NCBI GenBank assembly: GCA_022606425.2 | Contig: JAHDVF020000500.1 | Coordinates: 62,001-126,000, forward strand | Direction: 5' to 3' | Length of the DNA: 64,000 nucleotides | Source of the DNA: Lepidostoma basale | Taxonomy: Eukaryota; Arthropoda; Insecta; Trichoptera; Lepidostomatidae | In this document: piece by piece, positions 51,301 to 60,360 of the stretch | Position numbering within the stretch: position 1 is the first letter of the stretch | How the letters are laid out: each line of letters opens with the position of its first letter | The notes under the pieces: model-generated | Seen by the model: only the letters and a program-made list of their open reading frames with translations | Told to the model about the DNA's origin: nothing | Databases searched by the model: none | Position numbers and translations under genes: made by a program

Positions 51301-51544
51301 GGCTTTGACGTTTTAAATAAATTCAAAATACAGTCGAACTTAGTTATTACGAGGAAGATGGAACCGACTGAATATGCTTGTTATAAGCATTACTTGTTAT
51401 ATCAGAGAATATGTCATTTTAAATGCTTACAAACATACCCATCACATGAAGACATGAAGTATCTGGAGCGATCACATAACACAAAAAGTTGCAATTCAAA
51501 CAAAAATACACAATTAGAATTTATTTACACACCCATTAAACACA

Positions 51545-51720
51545 TATTGACGACCTTCGTGGCCGAGTGGTAAGTGGATTGACTGCCACCCCGAGGGCAG
51601 AGTGATTGTCACACTCTCTTTGGTCTGGTGTAGAATTCACGTGACAATAAAATGGCGATAGATTAGCTATCTATCACATGTCACGAGAATCACAATGATA
51701 GCTATAATACGAGTATAATA
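51545..51720 (+). mobile_element. SINE1 copy lacking box B
   Basis: GACGACCTTCGTGGCCGAGT and GGTAAGTGGATTGACTGCC are followed at once by CAGAGTGATTGTCACACTCT. The box B stretch (about 35 bases) is deleted, so this copy cannot have an intact Pol III promoter. The tail is short. Confidence 0.75.
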
Positions 51721-52285
51721 CCCTTTACATCGATTTGGCTCATGCTGTCATGATGTAATGAGCGATTCAACAAAATAATATTAATAATAATAATACATTT
51801 TTATGTTAATCCATTTTTCTTATAAAGTTTAAAATTGATGCTTGTTTCATTGTTTTCACTCTCATTTTTTCTTTAATTTCCCCTCAAAGCAGTCAACCCA
51901 TTAAATCAAAAAGAATTTTAAATGTTGTTTATAAACGATCGACACATTTATAAATTTTAAAAAAGATTTAATAATATTTTTGCTCGGTATGTCCGATATA
52001 TATATGTTATAAAAGTGAACGAATGTATGGAGAAAATCATAATCTAAAATTTCAACGAATGTTTCCTCGAGTTCGACTGTACTGTTTCTGATTGAAAAAT
52101 ACATATTTTCAAATCTTCTTTAGCTTCAATCCAAGTGATGGGTTTGCAGCAAATTGTAAGATTTTTTTGCTGGTATTGAGATGCCATTTAGACCTTTAAT
52201 GTGGTAGTTTCCCGTTACTTTCCAGATGTGTTAAGAAGATTATTTAAACCCAATTACTGTTAACAATATTTTATGTATTAATTTT
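51721..52285. other. AT-rich non-coding DNA
   Basis: No gene or repeat is recognised. Confidence 0.5.
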
Positions 52286-52287
52286 CC

Positions 52288-52425
52288 TGACATGTGATAG
52301 GTGGCCAATCTATCGCCGAGAATTCTACAAAAAAAATCACACTGACATCGCCGGGAAACGAACACGGGACTTTCGATGAGGCAGTCATAGCTCTGGTCAT
52401 TCTAGCACGAAGGTCGTCTCTCAAA
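52288..52425 (-). mobile_element. SINE1 copy, diverged
   Basis: On the minus strand GACGACCTTCGTGCTAGAAT and the box B-like GTTCGTTTCCC (52365-52355) are decayed. GGTGGCCAATCTATCGCC on the plus strand marks the body. Confidence 0.6.
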
Positions 52426-53325
52426 TACGATTGCGCATTGTATATAAAAATAAACTAACGAATTTTCGAATCAATCCAATATTGTATCTTCGCTCATTGG
52501 ATTATCACTCATCACGTCAGCACGTTTCAAGGTTTTGGAGCTGTGCTTGGCAAAAACATTTTTCTAGACATTTGTTTTAACATGTAGCGGAATGTTGATT
52601 TAGTTTTAATGGCTACCGAGTTATAATTTTTATTTTATCTTAATCGAGAACTTAATGACCTGGCAGAAGACCGTGTCCCTGTTCACAATACGTTCCTAAA
52701 TTAATGATTTCCTATCAGTAACTGTAAAGATCTAATTTGAATTGACAAATCAATTATTGTGTTATTTAAATTGGATGTTGTTCAAAACGAAAAAGTAATC
52801 ATTAACGCTCTTTGATGTTGCTTTTCCGGGATAGATGATCGTCGATACTAATGGAACAAATTAATCACTAAGTCGAAAAACAATATGTGATCTGCGCAAT
52901 TTGTAAATATTATTGTCTATGATTTAATATTTATCTTACATGATTTATATTATGTTAGGTCAGGGTATAAATAAGATTATGTATTCGTTAGGCAAGGTCG
53001 TGATTTTAAAATCAAAATGTGTTCTTAATATAAAATAAAGTTATCACTTTTCAATCATTATAAGCAATGATTGTTGAAAAGAGTTGTTGAATGAATAACG
53101 ATTTGTTTCAAAATGGTGCCAATGGGCGGCTCTCATTTGAAGCTTCTCACAAAAAAAAATTCTTTCAGATTAAAAACAGCTCCATATAAAAGTATATGCA
53201 TCATCATGGGTGGTTTATTGTTTTTTTATTGGTGCACACTCTCATTCTCAAATTGTACATCGCTCTGCACGCCTTCCCATCAGCCAGCCAATTAAAATGA
53301 CAACCTCTGCCTGAATAGGCTTTTA
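52426..53325. other. AT-rich non-coding DNA with one hairpin
   Basis: Only a hairpin at 53047-53082 (CTTTTCAATCATT mirrored by AATGATTGTTGAAAAG) stands out. No gene or repeat is recognised. Confidence 0.45.
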
Positions 53326-53329
53326 CCTC

Positions 53330-53640
53330 CGGTGCCGCCGCCACAGTTCCTGACCATCGTAATCGCTCATTTTGTCGTTGCTACCATTTTCCTGACCCGC
53401 TGCCATCTCCAAGTCTGCTGGCGTTCCTCGAACGCCTCCATCCCTTGCTCCTCCTCCTTCTCACTACATCCTCCAAGTAACCCTCCCCTCACCATCCAAC
53501 AATATCCAACTTCATCTCCAAGAAATAAATTTCCAACATGTGGGGGAGTAATACGGGCTGGTACTCCCAAAAAGACAATATCCAAGAAGAAATGATTTGT
53601 TGAATGAATAAATGAAAGTACTTTTTCGTAGCCTTTTGTT
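53330..53640 (+). mobile_element. SINE3 fragment
   Basis: CTACATCCTCCAAGTAACCC, CACCATCCAACAATATCC and GGCTGGTACTCCCAAAAAGA match the body of the copy at 39692-40095. Its tRNA-like head is missing. The first 100 bases are not recognised. Confidence 0.45.
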
Positions 53641-53697
53641 ATTATATTGAAAAGAGAACTTTGTTGGTCGCGTGACAAATTATTTTTTTGTTATATG

Positions 53698-53910
53698 AAC
53701 TAACTAACCTAACCGAAACGCCGTTTCACTGGAGTAGGCAGAGAGGAAAACCACCACAATGCTGATATATCTCTCGCGATTCTTCTACATTGTAACACAA
53801 ACACTCGTCGATTGTTCCGAATTCAAAAGTGGCCGCCTTTTGGTAATTGATTAATTTGGTCTAGCCATGCTTTCCTCGGTCGCCCTTGACTTATTTTTCT
53901 ATTCACACCT
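53698..53910 (-). mobile_element. LINE A 3' end, diverged
   Basis: CTAACTAACCTAACCGAAAC, then GGAGTAGGCAGAGAGGAAAA and the TTTGGTCTAGCCATGCTTTC codons (WHDQIN region) on the minus strand. Many substitutions make it an old copy. Confidence 0.6.
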
Positions 53911-53984
53911 GATTGTATGTTATAAAATAATAATAATAGTATTAAAATTTATTATTTTTTAATTATTTACATATTCATAATTTA

Positions 53985-54240
53985 ATTTTGAAAATCCTAA
54001 AAAATACCGATTAAACGATTAACAGTAACAAAAACACAACTTTTTGATAAACTGGCGTTAACACTGTGGAATTCCATAATAACGATTTTTTATGAAATAA
54101 AACACTGTAAAACTAAGAGTTAATATCGTTCTCCTGATAATGAAGACGTAAAGGCTTCAAAACATATTGTGAAAAATGAGCTCAAATGTGGAAATAACAG
54201 TGTTTTAATTCATAAAAAATCATAAAAATACAACTTCTTA
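53985..54240. mobile_element. Foldback with hammerhead-like core, family F6
   Basis: Arms around GATTTTTTATGAAATAAAAC (54084-54103) and TTTTAATTCATAAAAAATCA (54204-54223) are inverted. Between them, plus strand, lie CTGATAA (54134-54140), extra T, GAAG with CTTC, then AAAACATATTGTG. Compared with the consensus the core has A for G at two places (CTGATAA for CTGANGA and AAAA for GAAA), so it is probably inactive. Confidence 0.55.
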
Positions 54241-54629
54241 TTCAAATAGGGAAATCTATTATATATACTGAAATCTCAAAGCGAAAGCTAATATAGAAAA
54301 ATTAACATAATATTAGGGGTAACCTGCGTTTTCCGTAAGTTTAATTTTAATTTAAGGGAGTGAGGAAATGTCAAGTTGTCGTCGAGTATTCATCACACTG
54401 GCTTTTGAGTGCGCATACAATATGCGATGTGGCATTCATTTCGCTATTAATTGCAATAATGGCCAATAAAGCACGTTATGACGATTTGCTCGATAACATA
54501 CGATCATAAAACATAAAAACACGACAGTTTGTGTTTTCCCGAACAATCTTAACGCGTTCATTGCACTGCTGAAACCACTTGTTATAAAATAAAATGCAAT
54601 AGGTACTCCCCAGCTTATTGAAAACTTAA

Positions 54630-55170
54630 ATAATATTGTACTAAGGATTACTGACTATTTAACGAGAGGTCGTGATAGATTCCGACTCCGGAGACCCAGA
54701 CTTGAAAGTACAGAGAAAGGTGTTTTTTTATAGAGGATTAAAATTATTTAACAAATTGCCAAATGAGGTAAGAGATGCCGGTTCTCTTGCGATCTTTCGT
54801 CGAAAATGCTTTAAATATGTTGTCAGTACCGATTTTTAAGTTTTTATTTTTGTTTTATGTTTTTTTTATATTATGAAGTGTTTATAAAATGTTGTTTTAA
54901 TAGTATCGATGTTTAAAGTTGTTGTAAGTACCGATTTTTAAAGTTTTTTGTTGTTTTTTTTCATTTATGTTTTTTATTTATTATTAATTGATTATAAAAT
55001 GTTGTTTTTTTAAGTACCGATGTTTTAAGTTGTTGTAAGTACCGATGTTTTTAAGTTTTTTTTTTTTTTCATTTGTGTTTTTTTATAGATTATTAATTGT
55101 TTATTAAATGTTATTTTATAAGTTGTAAAATGTTTCTGTAATTTTTTATAACTTTATTAAATAAATAAAT
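54630..55170 (+). pseudogene. CR1/L2-like LINE tail with AAAT-repeat end
   Basis: It encodes YLTRGRDRFRLRRPRLESTE, KG and then, after a frameshift, FYRGLKLFNKLPNEVRDAGS and LAIFRRKCFKYVVS. The LFNKLPNEVR ... FRRKCFKYV pattern is a CR1/L2-like C-terminus. The 3' untranslated part has a repeated TTGTAAGTACCGATTTTTAA-like unit (near 54820, 54925 and 55030), and the element ends in AAATAAATAAATAAATAAAT (55148-55167). The frame is damaged in the YRGLK region. Confidence 0.7.
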
Positions 55171-55459
55171 AAATAAATTGTATCTCAATAGAAACGAAGA
55201 TGTAAATTGTTTTTTGGAAACAAAATATGGTAGTCGAGGCGTCTTCAGGACTTATGACCTGTCATTGGTTGGGTTAAGCGATCGCTTTATGTTTAACAAC
55301 ATTCCCCATTCCACCTTTCTTACGACCACCACGTCTGACAAATTTTTGAGAGATGTATATATAAGAAGGGCGGAATGGGGAATGTTGTTAAACATAAAGC
55401 GATTAATAATTAAATAAAACGATGTTTTTTAACTACTTCCACTTTTGTCTTTATTTAGA

Positions 55460-55500
55460 CAGCGACCGGTTTCGCCAGGCTCGCTGGCATCGACAGACTG
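55460..55500 (-). ncRNA. Hammerhead-like motif of the left Penelope-like copy
   Basis: It is identical in core to that at 57511-57551: minus strand CAGT, CTGTCGA, extra T, GCCAG with CTGGC, GAAAC, CGGTC, GCTG. The two motifs point toward the outer ends of the dimer. Confidence 0.55.
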
Positions 55501-55883
55501 GTAACACTATTGTAAACTTAATCCTTTATATACATACAGATCAGGGGTGGTAAACATGATTCTATACAAAATTAATTTTCAAATATTTATGTAATTTTTT
55601 TTTCTGAATTTAACTATTGGTATTACAGGTATTCTTGGAGGTTCGTGTTTAATACAATGGGTTTTAATTTTTATTATCTCTTACATATTCATATATAATT
55701 TTTGAAAAAATGGTAATTTTGTTTAAGTTTTTACTGAATTTAAATATTATATGTTATAGTTCTTGGTCCGTAAGGTTGGCCGCGCCTTATTCGGTTTTCC
55801 CAATCCATATAGCTGCTAGGGTCTAGAATCAATCAAAAACACATTTTGGGCAGTAATCGATTCCAGGAATATTTTTTATTTCT

Positions 55884-56370
55884 TTATATGGGGTATAGCA
55901 ACGGGGAGTGCACAAACAGTATTTGGTCATTAAGAACTAATTGGTCAGGGGTATTGTGTTTTAGCCTATTTATTTCTAGAATTTCTAATTTGTTTAGTTT
56001 TTGACTTTTTGGGCATTTATGCAAGATTTTAGCGTTTTCAGTTGGGTTAAATGTATGATTATTTTCAATAAGGTGGTTAGCAAAATTGGAGTTCGTTTTA
56101 TTATTTCTCCAACTTTGTATATGTTCCCCGATTCTAGTTTTGAAGGCCCTTCCTGTTTGGCCTACGTAACTAGCAGGACACGTACTGCAGTTAAGTATGT
56201 ATGTGCCTGAATTTTGCATATTATCTTTTTTATCTTTATTGTTTACGATTAGATTTCCTAAAGTTTTATTATTATAACACGCTGTAATGCAGTTTTCTTC
56301 TTTTAAAACGCGTTTCAATTTATTATTTATATCACCTATGTATGATAATTTAGCCCATTTTGTTTTTTTG
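55884..56370 (-). pseudogene. Penelope-like GIY-YIG endonuclease, left copy
   Basis: A 144-codon frame (56318-55884) is identical to the last 143 residues of the right copy, including GTYILNCSTCPASYVGQTGR and the downstream Arg, His and Glu residues. Upstream, the 202-bp deletion joins RHPTSHKLS to KKTKWAKL out of frame, so this arm cannot encode the thumb-to-endonuclease protein. The endonuclease part itself is unbroken. Confidence 0.8.
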
Positions 56371-56428
56371 CCGATAATTTATGTGAAGTGGGGTGTCTCG
56401 AGACACCCCACTTCACATAAATTATCGG
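56371..56428. repeat. Perfect 58-bp palindrome at the dimer junction
   Basis: The arms 56371-56399 and 56400-56428 are exact inverted copies with no loop. The centre reads GTGTCTCGAGACAC. Confidence 0.95.
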
Positions 56429-57117
56429 TATTTCATAGCTTGATTCACAGATTATTACATGTTCCCCTAAATACAATCAATTACCAAAAAGAATTATTAA
56501 CTATTAAATCCATTGCAATAAACAACGGTTATGATGAGAAACTTGTCGATAACCTTATACGTAGAAAAAATAAAAAACTAGTCATAAATGAAATCAGTAA
56601 TAGCCTCACTATTAAAGAAATAGATGCAGGCAAAAAAACAAAATGGGCTAAATTATCATACATAGGTGATATAAATAATAAATTGAAACGCGTTTTAAAA
56701 GAAGAAAACTGCATTACAGCGTGTTATAATAATAAAACTTTAGGAAATCTAATCGTAAACAATAAAGATAAAAAAGATAATATGCAAAATTCAGGCACAT
56801 ACATACTTAACTGCAGTACGTGTCCTGCTAGTTACGTAGGCCAAACAGGAAGGGCCTTCAAAACTAGAATCGGGGAACATATACAAAGTTGGAGAAATAA
56901 TAAAACGAACTCCAATTTTGCTAACCACCTTATTGAAAATAATCATACATTTAACCCAACTGAAAACGCTAAAATCTTGCATAAATGCCCAAAAAGTCAA
57001 AAACTAAACAAATTAGAAATTCTAGAAATAAATAGGCTAAAACACAATACCCCTGACCAATTAGTTCTTAATGACCAAATACTGTTTGTGCACTCCCCGT
57101 TGCTATACCCCATATAA
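56401..57117 (+). pseudogene. Penelope-like RT thumb and GIY-YIG endonuclease, right copy
   Basis: The open frame starts at 56287, but residues 1-38 come from the other arm; family similarity starts at 56401 with RHPTSHKLSVFHSLIHRLLH and NINNGYDEKLV-type residues, the C-terminal part of the Penelope reverse transcriptase. The endonuclease follows: GTY (residues 170-172, the GIY position), CxxC (176, 179), YVG (183-185, the YIG position), R194, a H198 and H214/H220 set that fits the zinc-binding CCHH of Penelope-type nucleases, and E244 or E247 as catalytic acid. The RT catalytic motifs are absent, so this copy is 5'-truncated. The stop is at 57115. It has no in-family start codon. Confidence 0.85.
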
Positions 57118-57510
57118 AGAAATAAAAAATATTCCTGGAATCGATTACTGCCCAAAATGTGTTTTTGATTGATTCTAGACCCTAGCAGCTATATGGATTG
57201 GGAAAACCGAATAAGGCGCGGCCAACCTTACGGACCAAGAACTATAACATATAATATTTAAATTCAGTAAAAATTAAACAAAATTACCATTTTTTCAAAA
57301 ATTATATATGAATATGTAAGAGATAATAAAAATTAAAACCCATTGTATTAAACACGAACCTCCAAGAATACCTGTAATACCAATAGTTAAATTCAGAAAA
57401 AAAAAAGAAAAAAAAATTACATAAATATTTGAAAATTAATTTTGTATAGAATCATGTTTACCACCCCTGATCTGTATGTATATAAAGGATTAAGTTTACA
57501 ATAGTGTTAC

Positions 57511-57551
57511 CAGTCTGTCGATGCCAGCGAGCCTGGCGAAACCGGTCGCTG
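57511..57551 (+). ncRNA. Hammerhead-like motif of the right Penelope-like copy
   Basis: Stem I pairs CAGT (57511-57514) with GCTG (57548-57551). The core reads CTGTCGA (57515-57521), two changes from CUGANGA. An extra T (57522) precedes stem II, GCCAG (57523-57527) with CTGGC (57533-57537). GAAAC, CGGTC follow, so cleavage would be after C57547. AATAAA lies at 57556-57561. Hammerheads with very short stem III are known from Penelope-like elements. The changed A6 position may reduce or abolish cleavage. Confidence 0.6.
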
Positions 57552-57779
57552 TCTAAATAAAGACAAAAGTGGAAGTAGTTAAAAAACATCGTTTTATTTA
57601 ATTATTATTTAAAATGAACTTCCATCAAGAGATTTCAGTAAAATCATTTGATTATCATAAAGCGATTGCTTAACCCAACCAATGGCAGGTCATAAGTCCT
57701 GTAAACGCCTCGACTACCATATTCTGTTTCCAAAAAACAATTTACATCTTCGTCTCCATTAAGATACAATTAATCCTTA

Positions 57780-57960
57780 AAAATGATTAACCCGCAATGG
57801 GTAAAATCCAGTATTTGTCTATAAGTATTTGAATACATTCAAAAAACAATATTGTACTAGTTTAAAAAAAAACTTTCTTGCAAAATGAAAACAAGATAAT
57901 TTAATAATATATCGTAAGAATTTCAGTAATTTGGTCCATAGTTATACAGCTCTTATTTTT
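57780..57960. other. AT-rich non-coding DNA
   Basis: No gene or repeat is recognised. Confidence 0.4.
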
Positions 57961-57961
57961 C

Positions 57962-58125
57962 CATTATCACTTTGTGTATGGTTAAAATGAAAATAACCGG
58001 TCAAAATGAAAATAACCGATCAAAATATTGTGTATACTGAAGAAGGATATAAACCATCCGAAACATGTTTGTAAAGAGTGTAATAAAGTAATGTGAAAAC
58101 ACAATGTTTTTCAATGTTATACCAA
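57962..58125 (+). mobile_element. Family F3 element
   Basis: It contains CATTATCACTTTGTGTATGG, the ribozyme-like motif and TGTAATAAAGTAATGTGAAA. The words AAACATGTTTGTAAAGAGTG and CACTTTGTG recur (decayed) at 33000, 35920, 37215 and 43112. Confidence 0.6.
58033..58073 (+). ncRNA. Hammerhead ribozyme motif, canonical core
   Basis: Stem I pairs TATA (58033-58036) with TGTA (58070-58073), with one G-U pair. The core CTGAAGA (58037-58043) fits CUGANGA. Extra A (58044) precedes stem II, GGAT (58045-58048) with ATCC (58056-58059). GAAA (58060-58063) is followed by CATG, then TT; cleavage would be after 58069. AATAAA follows at 58082-58087. All invariant core bases are present. Confidence 0.7.
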
Positions 58126-58200
58126 AATAAAATATACGTTAGGTATATAAAATATACGTTCATCTTGTAAATGGAGCAATATAGAGGAAAACTATGGAAG

Positions 58201-58236
58201 GAATGACATTTTTCGCCTTTCTAAGGCATTATCAAA
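58201..58236 (-). ncRNA. Hammerhead-like motif of family B
   Basis: Minus strand: TTGATAA (58235-58229), extra T, GCC (58227-58225) with GGC (58217-58215), loop TTAGAAA, then GAAA and AATGTC. The core departs from CUGANGA at two bases, as in all family B copies. This is the clearest family B core. Confidence 0.45.
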
Positions 58237-58242
58237 TGTTAA

Positions 58243-58830
58243 ACTTACTAACTTACCAACACGCCGTTAGGCCAAAAGAATCGAAGACTACACTTTTCTT
58301 TACTGACATACTTCTCTCGCTTATCATACATTCATTCATCATGTCATGCATGCACGTCGATATCTCCGACTCCTAACTTGGCCAACATTCAATATTTGAT
58401 TTATTTGATCATGCCACTGACTTCCATGCCGAAGGTCCTGGGTTCGATTCCCGGCGATGGCAGTGTGATTGTCACACTGTCTTTGGTCTGGTGTAGAATT
58501 CACGTGACAATAAAATGGCGATAGATTGGCTACCTATCACATGTCACAAGAATCAATATAATAGCTAAAAAATAAAAATTGTATACAGTAATTGGGTCCA
58601 AACGACCTGTTGTGTACATAAAATAAAAAAATAAAAAAATAAAAAAATAATGCTCCTTTCATTATTTAGTTCATAACACTTTCATTCGCACTGCATTCAC
58701 TTCTTATATTTTCCACACATTCTTTTAAGAAATCACATTTATACTGCATTTATTCTACTTTCATCCTTCTTTCGCCAATTCCATGTTTCGCTTCCGGATC
58801 GGTACAAGAACACCATGGATTAACTAACTA
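58243..58830 (-). mobile_element. LINE A copy split by SINE1
   Basis: LINE A reads on the minus strand from CTAACTTACCAACACGCCGT (58247-58266) to GATCATGCCAC at 58417. It resumes near 58650 (CTCCTTTCATTATTTAGTTC, the NKIMKG codons) and continues to CGCTTCCGGATCGGTACAAG (the YGSEAWN region) at 58810. The first tail copy of GTTAG is decayed. The SINE1 insert separates the WHDQI and NKIMKG codons, with loss of LINE DNA between them. Confidence 0.75.
58412..58648 (+). mobile_element. SINE1 inserted in LINE A
   Basis: It starts within the head (ACTTCCATGCCGAAGGTCCT), keeps GGTTCGATTCC (58441-58451), the whole body and the end CAAACGACCTGTTGTGTACA. An (AATAAAAA)n-like tail is at 58617-58648. Confidence 0.8.
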
Positions 58831-58854
58831 ATTTGATTATGATGCCGTTGGTGA

Positions 58855-59530
58855 TGGTGATGTCGGTGAGGAGAGCAATCAAACTGCTGAAGATGATTGC
58901 CTCGGAGATCGACGTCTTTTATTTTAGTTAAAGTACGTTCAGAAGACAATATACTCTTGACTTTAGAGCAGTGATTCCCAAAGTGGTCTATATAGACCCC
59001 TAGGGGACTACGACAACTTTCAAGGGTCCATGTCAGCGGGGAAAAAAAAATGGGGGTCTATCAAATGAAAATGGGGGTCCACGACAGTAGATCTCATGAT
59101 GCGATTTTCCCAAAGGAGTTAAAAAAAAAAAAAAAAGGTCGCCAAACGTTTCGACCGGCAGATTTTCCCCAATGACCTAAAAAAAAGGTCGACAACGAAT
59201 TCCGATTTTTTTGGGATATGTTTGGCCTGATTTAGCTCCGTCAGCTTCAAAAACTACTTTTATAGTTATAGATGAAATTGTAAAAAAAAATCTATTTTAG
59301 GAAAGCAAGGGGGTCTACACAAAATAAAAGAAATCGGCGAGGGGTTTACGGGACAAAAAAGTTTGGGAACCTCTGCTTTAGAGAGTATCTTGCATTCCTA
59401 AATTCAAACCCTCGTGCGTTCCTGGTATTATATAATATAATTATGTTTTACCTATTAATAAACCATATTTATATTTTACATGTTCTCAATAGATGCCTTA
59501 AACTTATTTGTTTGTAATATCTTTGAGAAA
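58855..59530 (+). pseudogene. Jockey-like LINE C-terminal region, split by a hAT MITE
   Basis: GGTGAGGAGAGCAATCAAAC, CTCGGAGATCGACGTCTTTT and CAATATACTCTTGACTTTAG match 32555-32655; the sequence resumes after the MITE with GAGTATCTTGCATTCCTAAA and ATGCCTTAAAC. Codons TPVGRAIKLL and SEIDVFYFS correspond to the copy at 32325-32800. The frame is damaged, and only the last 40 or so codons remain. Confidence 0.75.
58969..59375. mobile_element. hAT-type MITE, 407 bp, with perfect 8-bp TSD
   Basis: The ends are CAGTGATTCCCAAAGTGG and, reversed, CAGAGGTTCCCAAACTTTT. CTTTAGAG flanks both sides (58961-58968 and 59376-59383). The interior has GGGGGTCTATCAAATGAAAA and GGGGGTCCACGACAG, without an open frame. 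The terminal sequence and the 8-bp TSD are standard for hAT. Confidence 0.9.
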
Positions 59531-60055
59531 TTAACTGATTTGATTTGATATTATAGAAGAGTATGGAAATATCTTATTTCAGTATGAAACTTTACATGAG
59601 TGTTATAATTCTGTGCATTTTACTCGGACTTTGAAAAAAGTACTTTTCTGAAGACTCGTGTTTTCATAACAAATTACCTTCAATCGTCTGATATTAGTAC
59701 TACGGTATGCTCTCAATAAACAAATCTAGTGAAGTATTTTTAGTGCACGTGTTATGTTATCATAAATATTTATGCACAATCCACCACACCGAAAGCTTTC
59801 AGTACCTACCACGAATATTTGATGGAATTATCCACTAATTATAATATTATTAGCAAGATGTATTCGTGGAATAACCATGAACTTCAACGTTGAAACATGG
59901 AAATATTCCAGCTGAGTAATAGGAAAAAAGCTGGTTATGGCATTGATTGCTTGACACGTGCTCGCTTTTAGATAAAAAGATAAATTTACCCTATAGCTTT
60001 TGGTGTAATTCTTGATTCACTGCAAAATATTTCACTTTCATATGTATTGTTTCTT
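59531..60055. other. AT-rich non-coding DNA
   Basis: No gene or repeat is recognised. Confidence 0.5.
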
Positions 60056-60127
60056 GAATAATGGAGAAAAACTCCATATTAAATAATTAATACGAATGAA
60101 AACGTCTGTTTTCTAGAATATTTTTTT

Positions 60128-60360
60128 AAACTGTTAATGAATAAACTTTGTTTTTTGTATCACAATTGTATTTTATTTTACGCGACAGCTATTTCATCAA
60201 CCTATGTTGACATCATCAGGTGTTACTTGATATTTTTTTAGGTGTTATTTGATATATTATTGTAACATCTGATGATGTTGATGAAACAGCTGTCGCGTAA
60301 AATAAAATACAATTGTGTTACAAAAAACAAAGTTTATTCATTAACAGTTTAAAATGTTTA
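60128..60360. mobile_element. Foldback of family F5
   Basis: Outer arms AAACTGTTAATGAATAAACT (60128-60147) and GTTTATTCATTAACAGTTTA (60333-60352) are inverted; matching continues through AATTGTATTTTATTTTACGC to the two ribozyme-like ends. Long near-identical arms (about 85 bp) suggest youth. It has no open frame. Confidence 0.75.
60180..60223 (-). ncRNA. Hammerhead ribozyme motif with CUGAUGA core
   Basis: On the minus strand CTGATGA (60219-60213) is the textbook core. An extra T is followed by stem II GTCAAC (60211-60206) with GTTGAT (60201-60196), which includes a G-U end pair. GAAA (60195-60192) and TAGCTGTC follow, with cleavage predicted after C at 60184. Stem I fits ACAC with GCGT at three of four positions. 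AATAAA is at 60177-60172. In the opposite arm (60269-60297) the same core has lost ten bases of stem II. Confidence 0.65.

Larger units (their letters stand above)
55405..57655. mobile_element. Head-to-head inverted dimer of a Penelope-like element
   Basis: The left copy (55405-56399, minus) and right copy (56400-57655, plus) are nearly identical and meet in a perfect 58-bp palindrome (56371-56428) with no spacer. The dimer lies between CATAAAGCGATT at 55393-55404 and 57656-57667, a TSD of 9-12 bp (CAT may belong to the element). The left copy lacks 202 bp present in the right copy (56429-56630) and the last about 48 bases of the 3' end. Penelope-like elements are known to form inverted partial copies. 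Few differences between the arms (mainly an A-run) suggest a recent event. Confidence 0.85.
55171..57775. mobile_element. Family C foldback hosting the Penelope-like dimer
   Basis: The left arm (about 55171-55335) reads TTGTATCTCAATAGAAACGA, TGGTAGTCGAGGCGTCTTCA, GTCATTGGTTGGGTTAAGCG and TTAACAACATTCCCCATTCC. The other arm begins at 55365 with GGGCGGAATGGGGAATGTTG, is interrupted at 55404 and resumes at 57656 with CATAAAGCGATTGCTTAACC, ending CGTCTCCATTAAGATACAAT near 57770. Without the insertion it would be a foldback of about 355 bp. The copy at 27855-28060 shows the uninterrupted sequence. Confidence 0.8.

Noticed and set aside
55178..55417. 79-codon frame in the family C foldback
   Set aside because: It translates the foldback arms and the edge of the insertion; no other copy keeps it.
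55405..57655. LTR retrotransposon with inverted LTRs
   Set aside because: The inverted parts encode the Penelope thumb and GIY-YIG endonuclease, there is no TG...CA end, and no gag, protease or integrase motif is seen.
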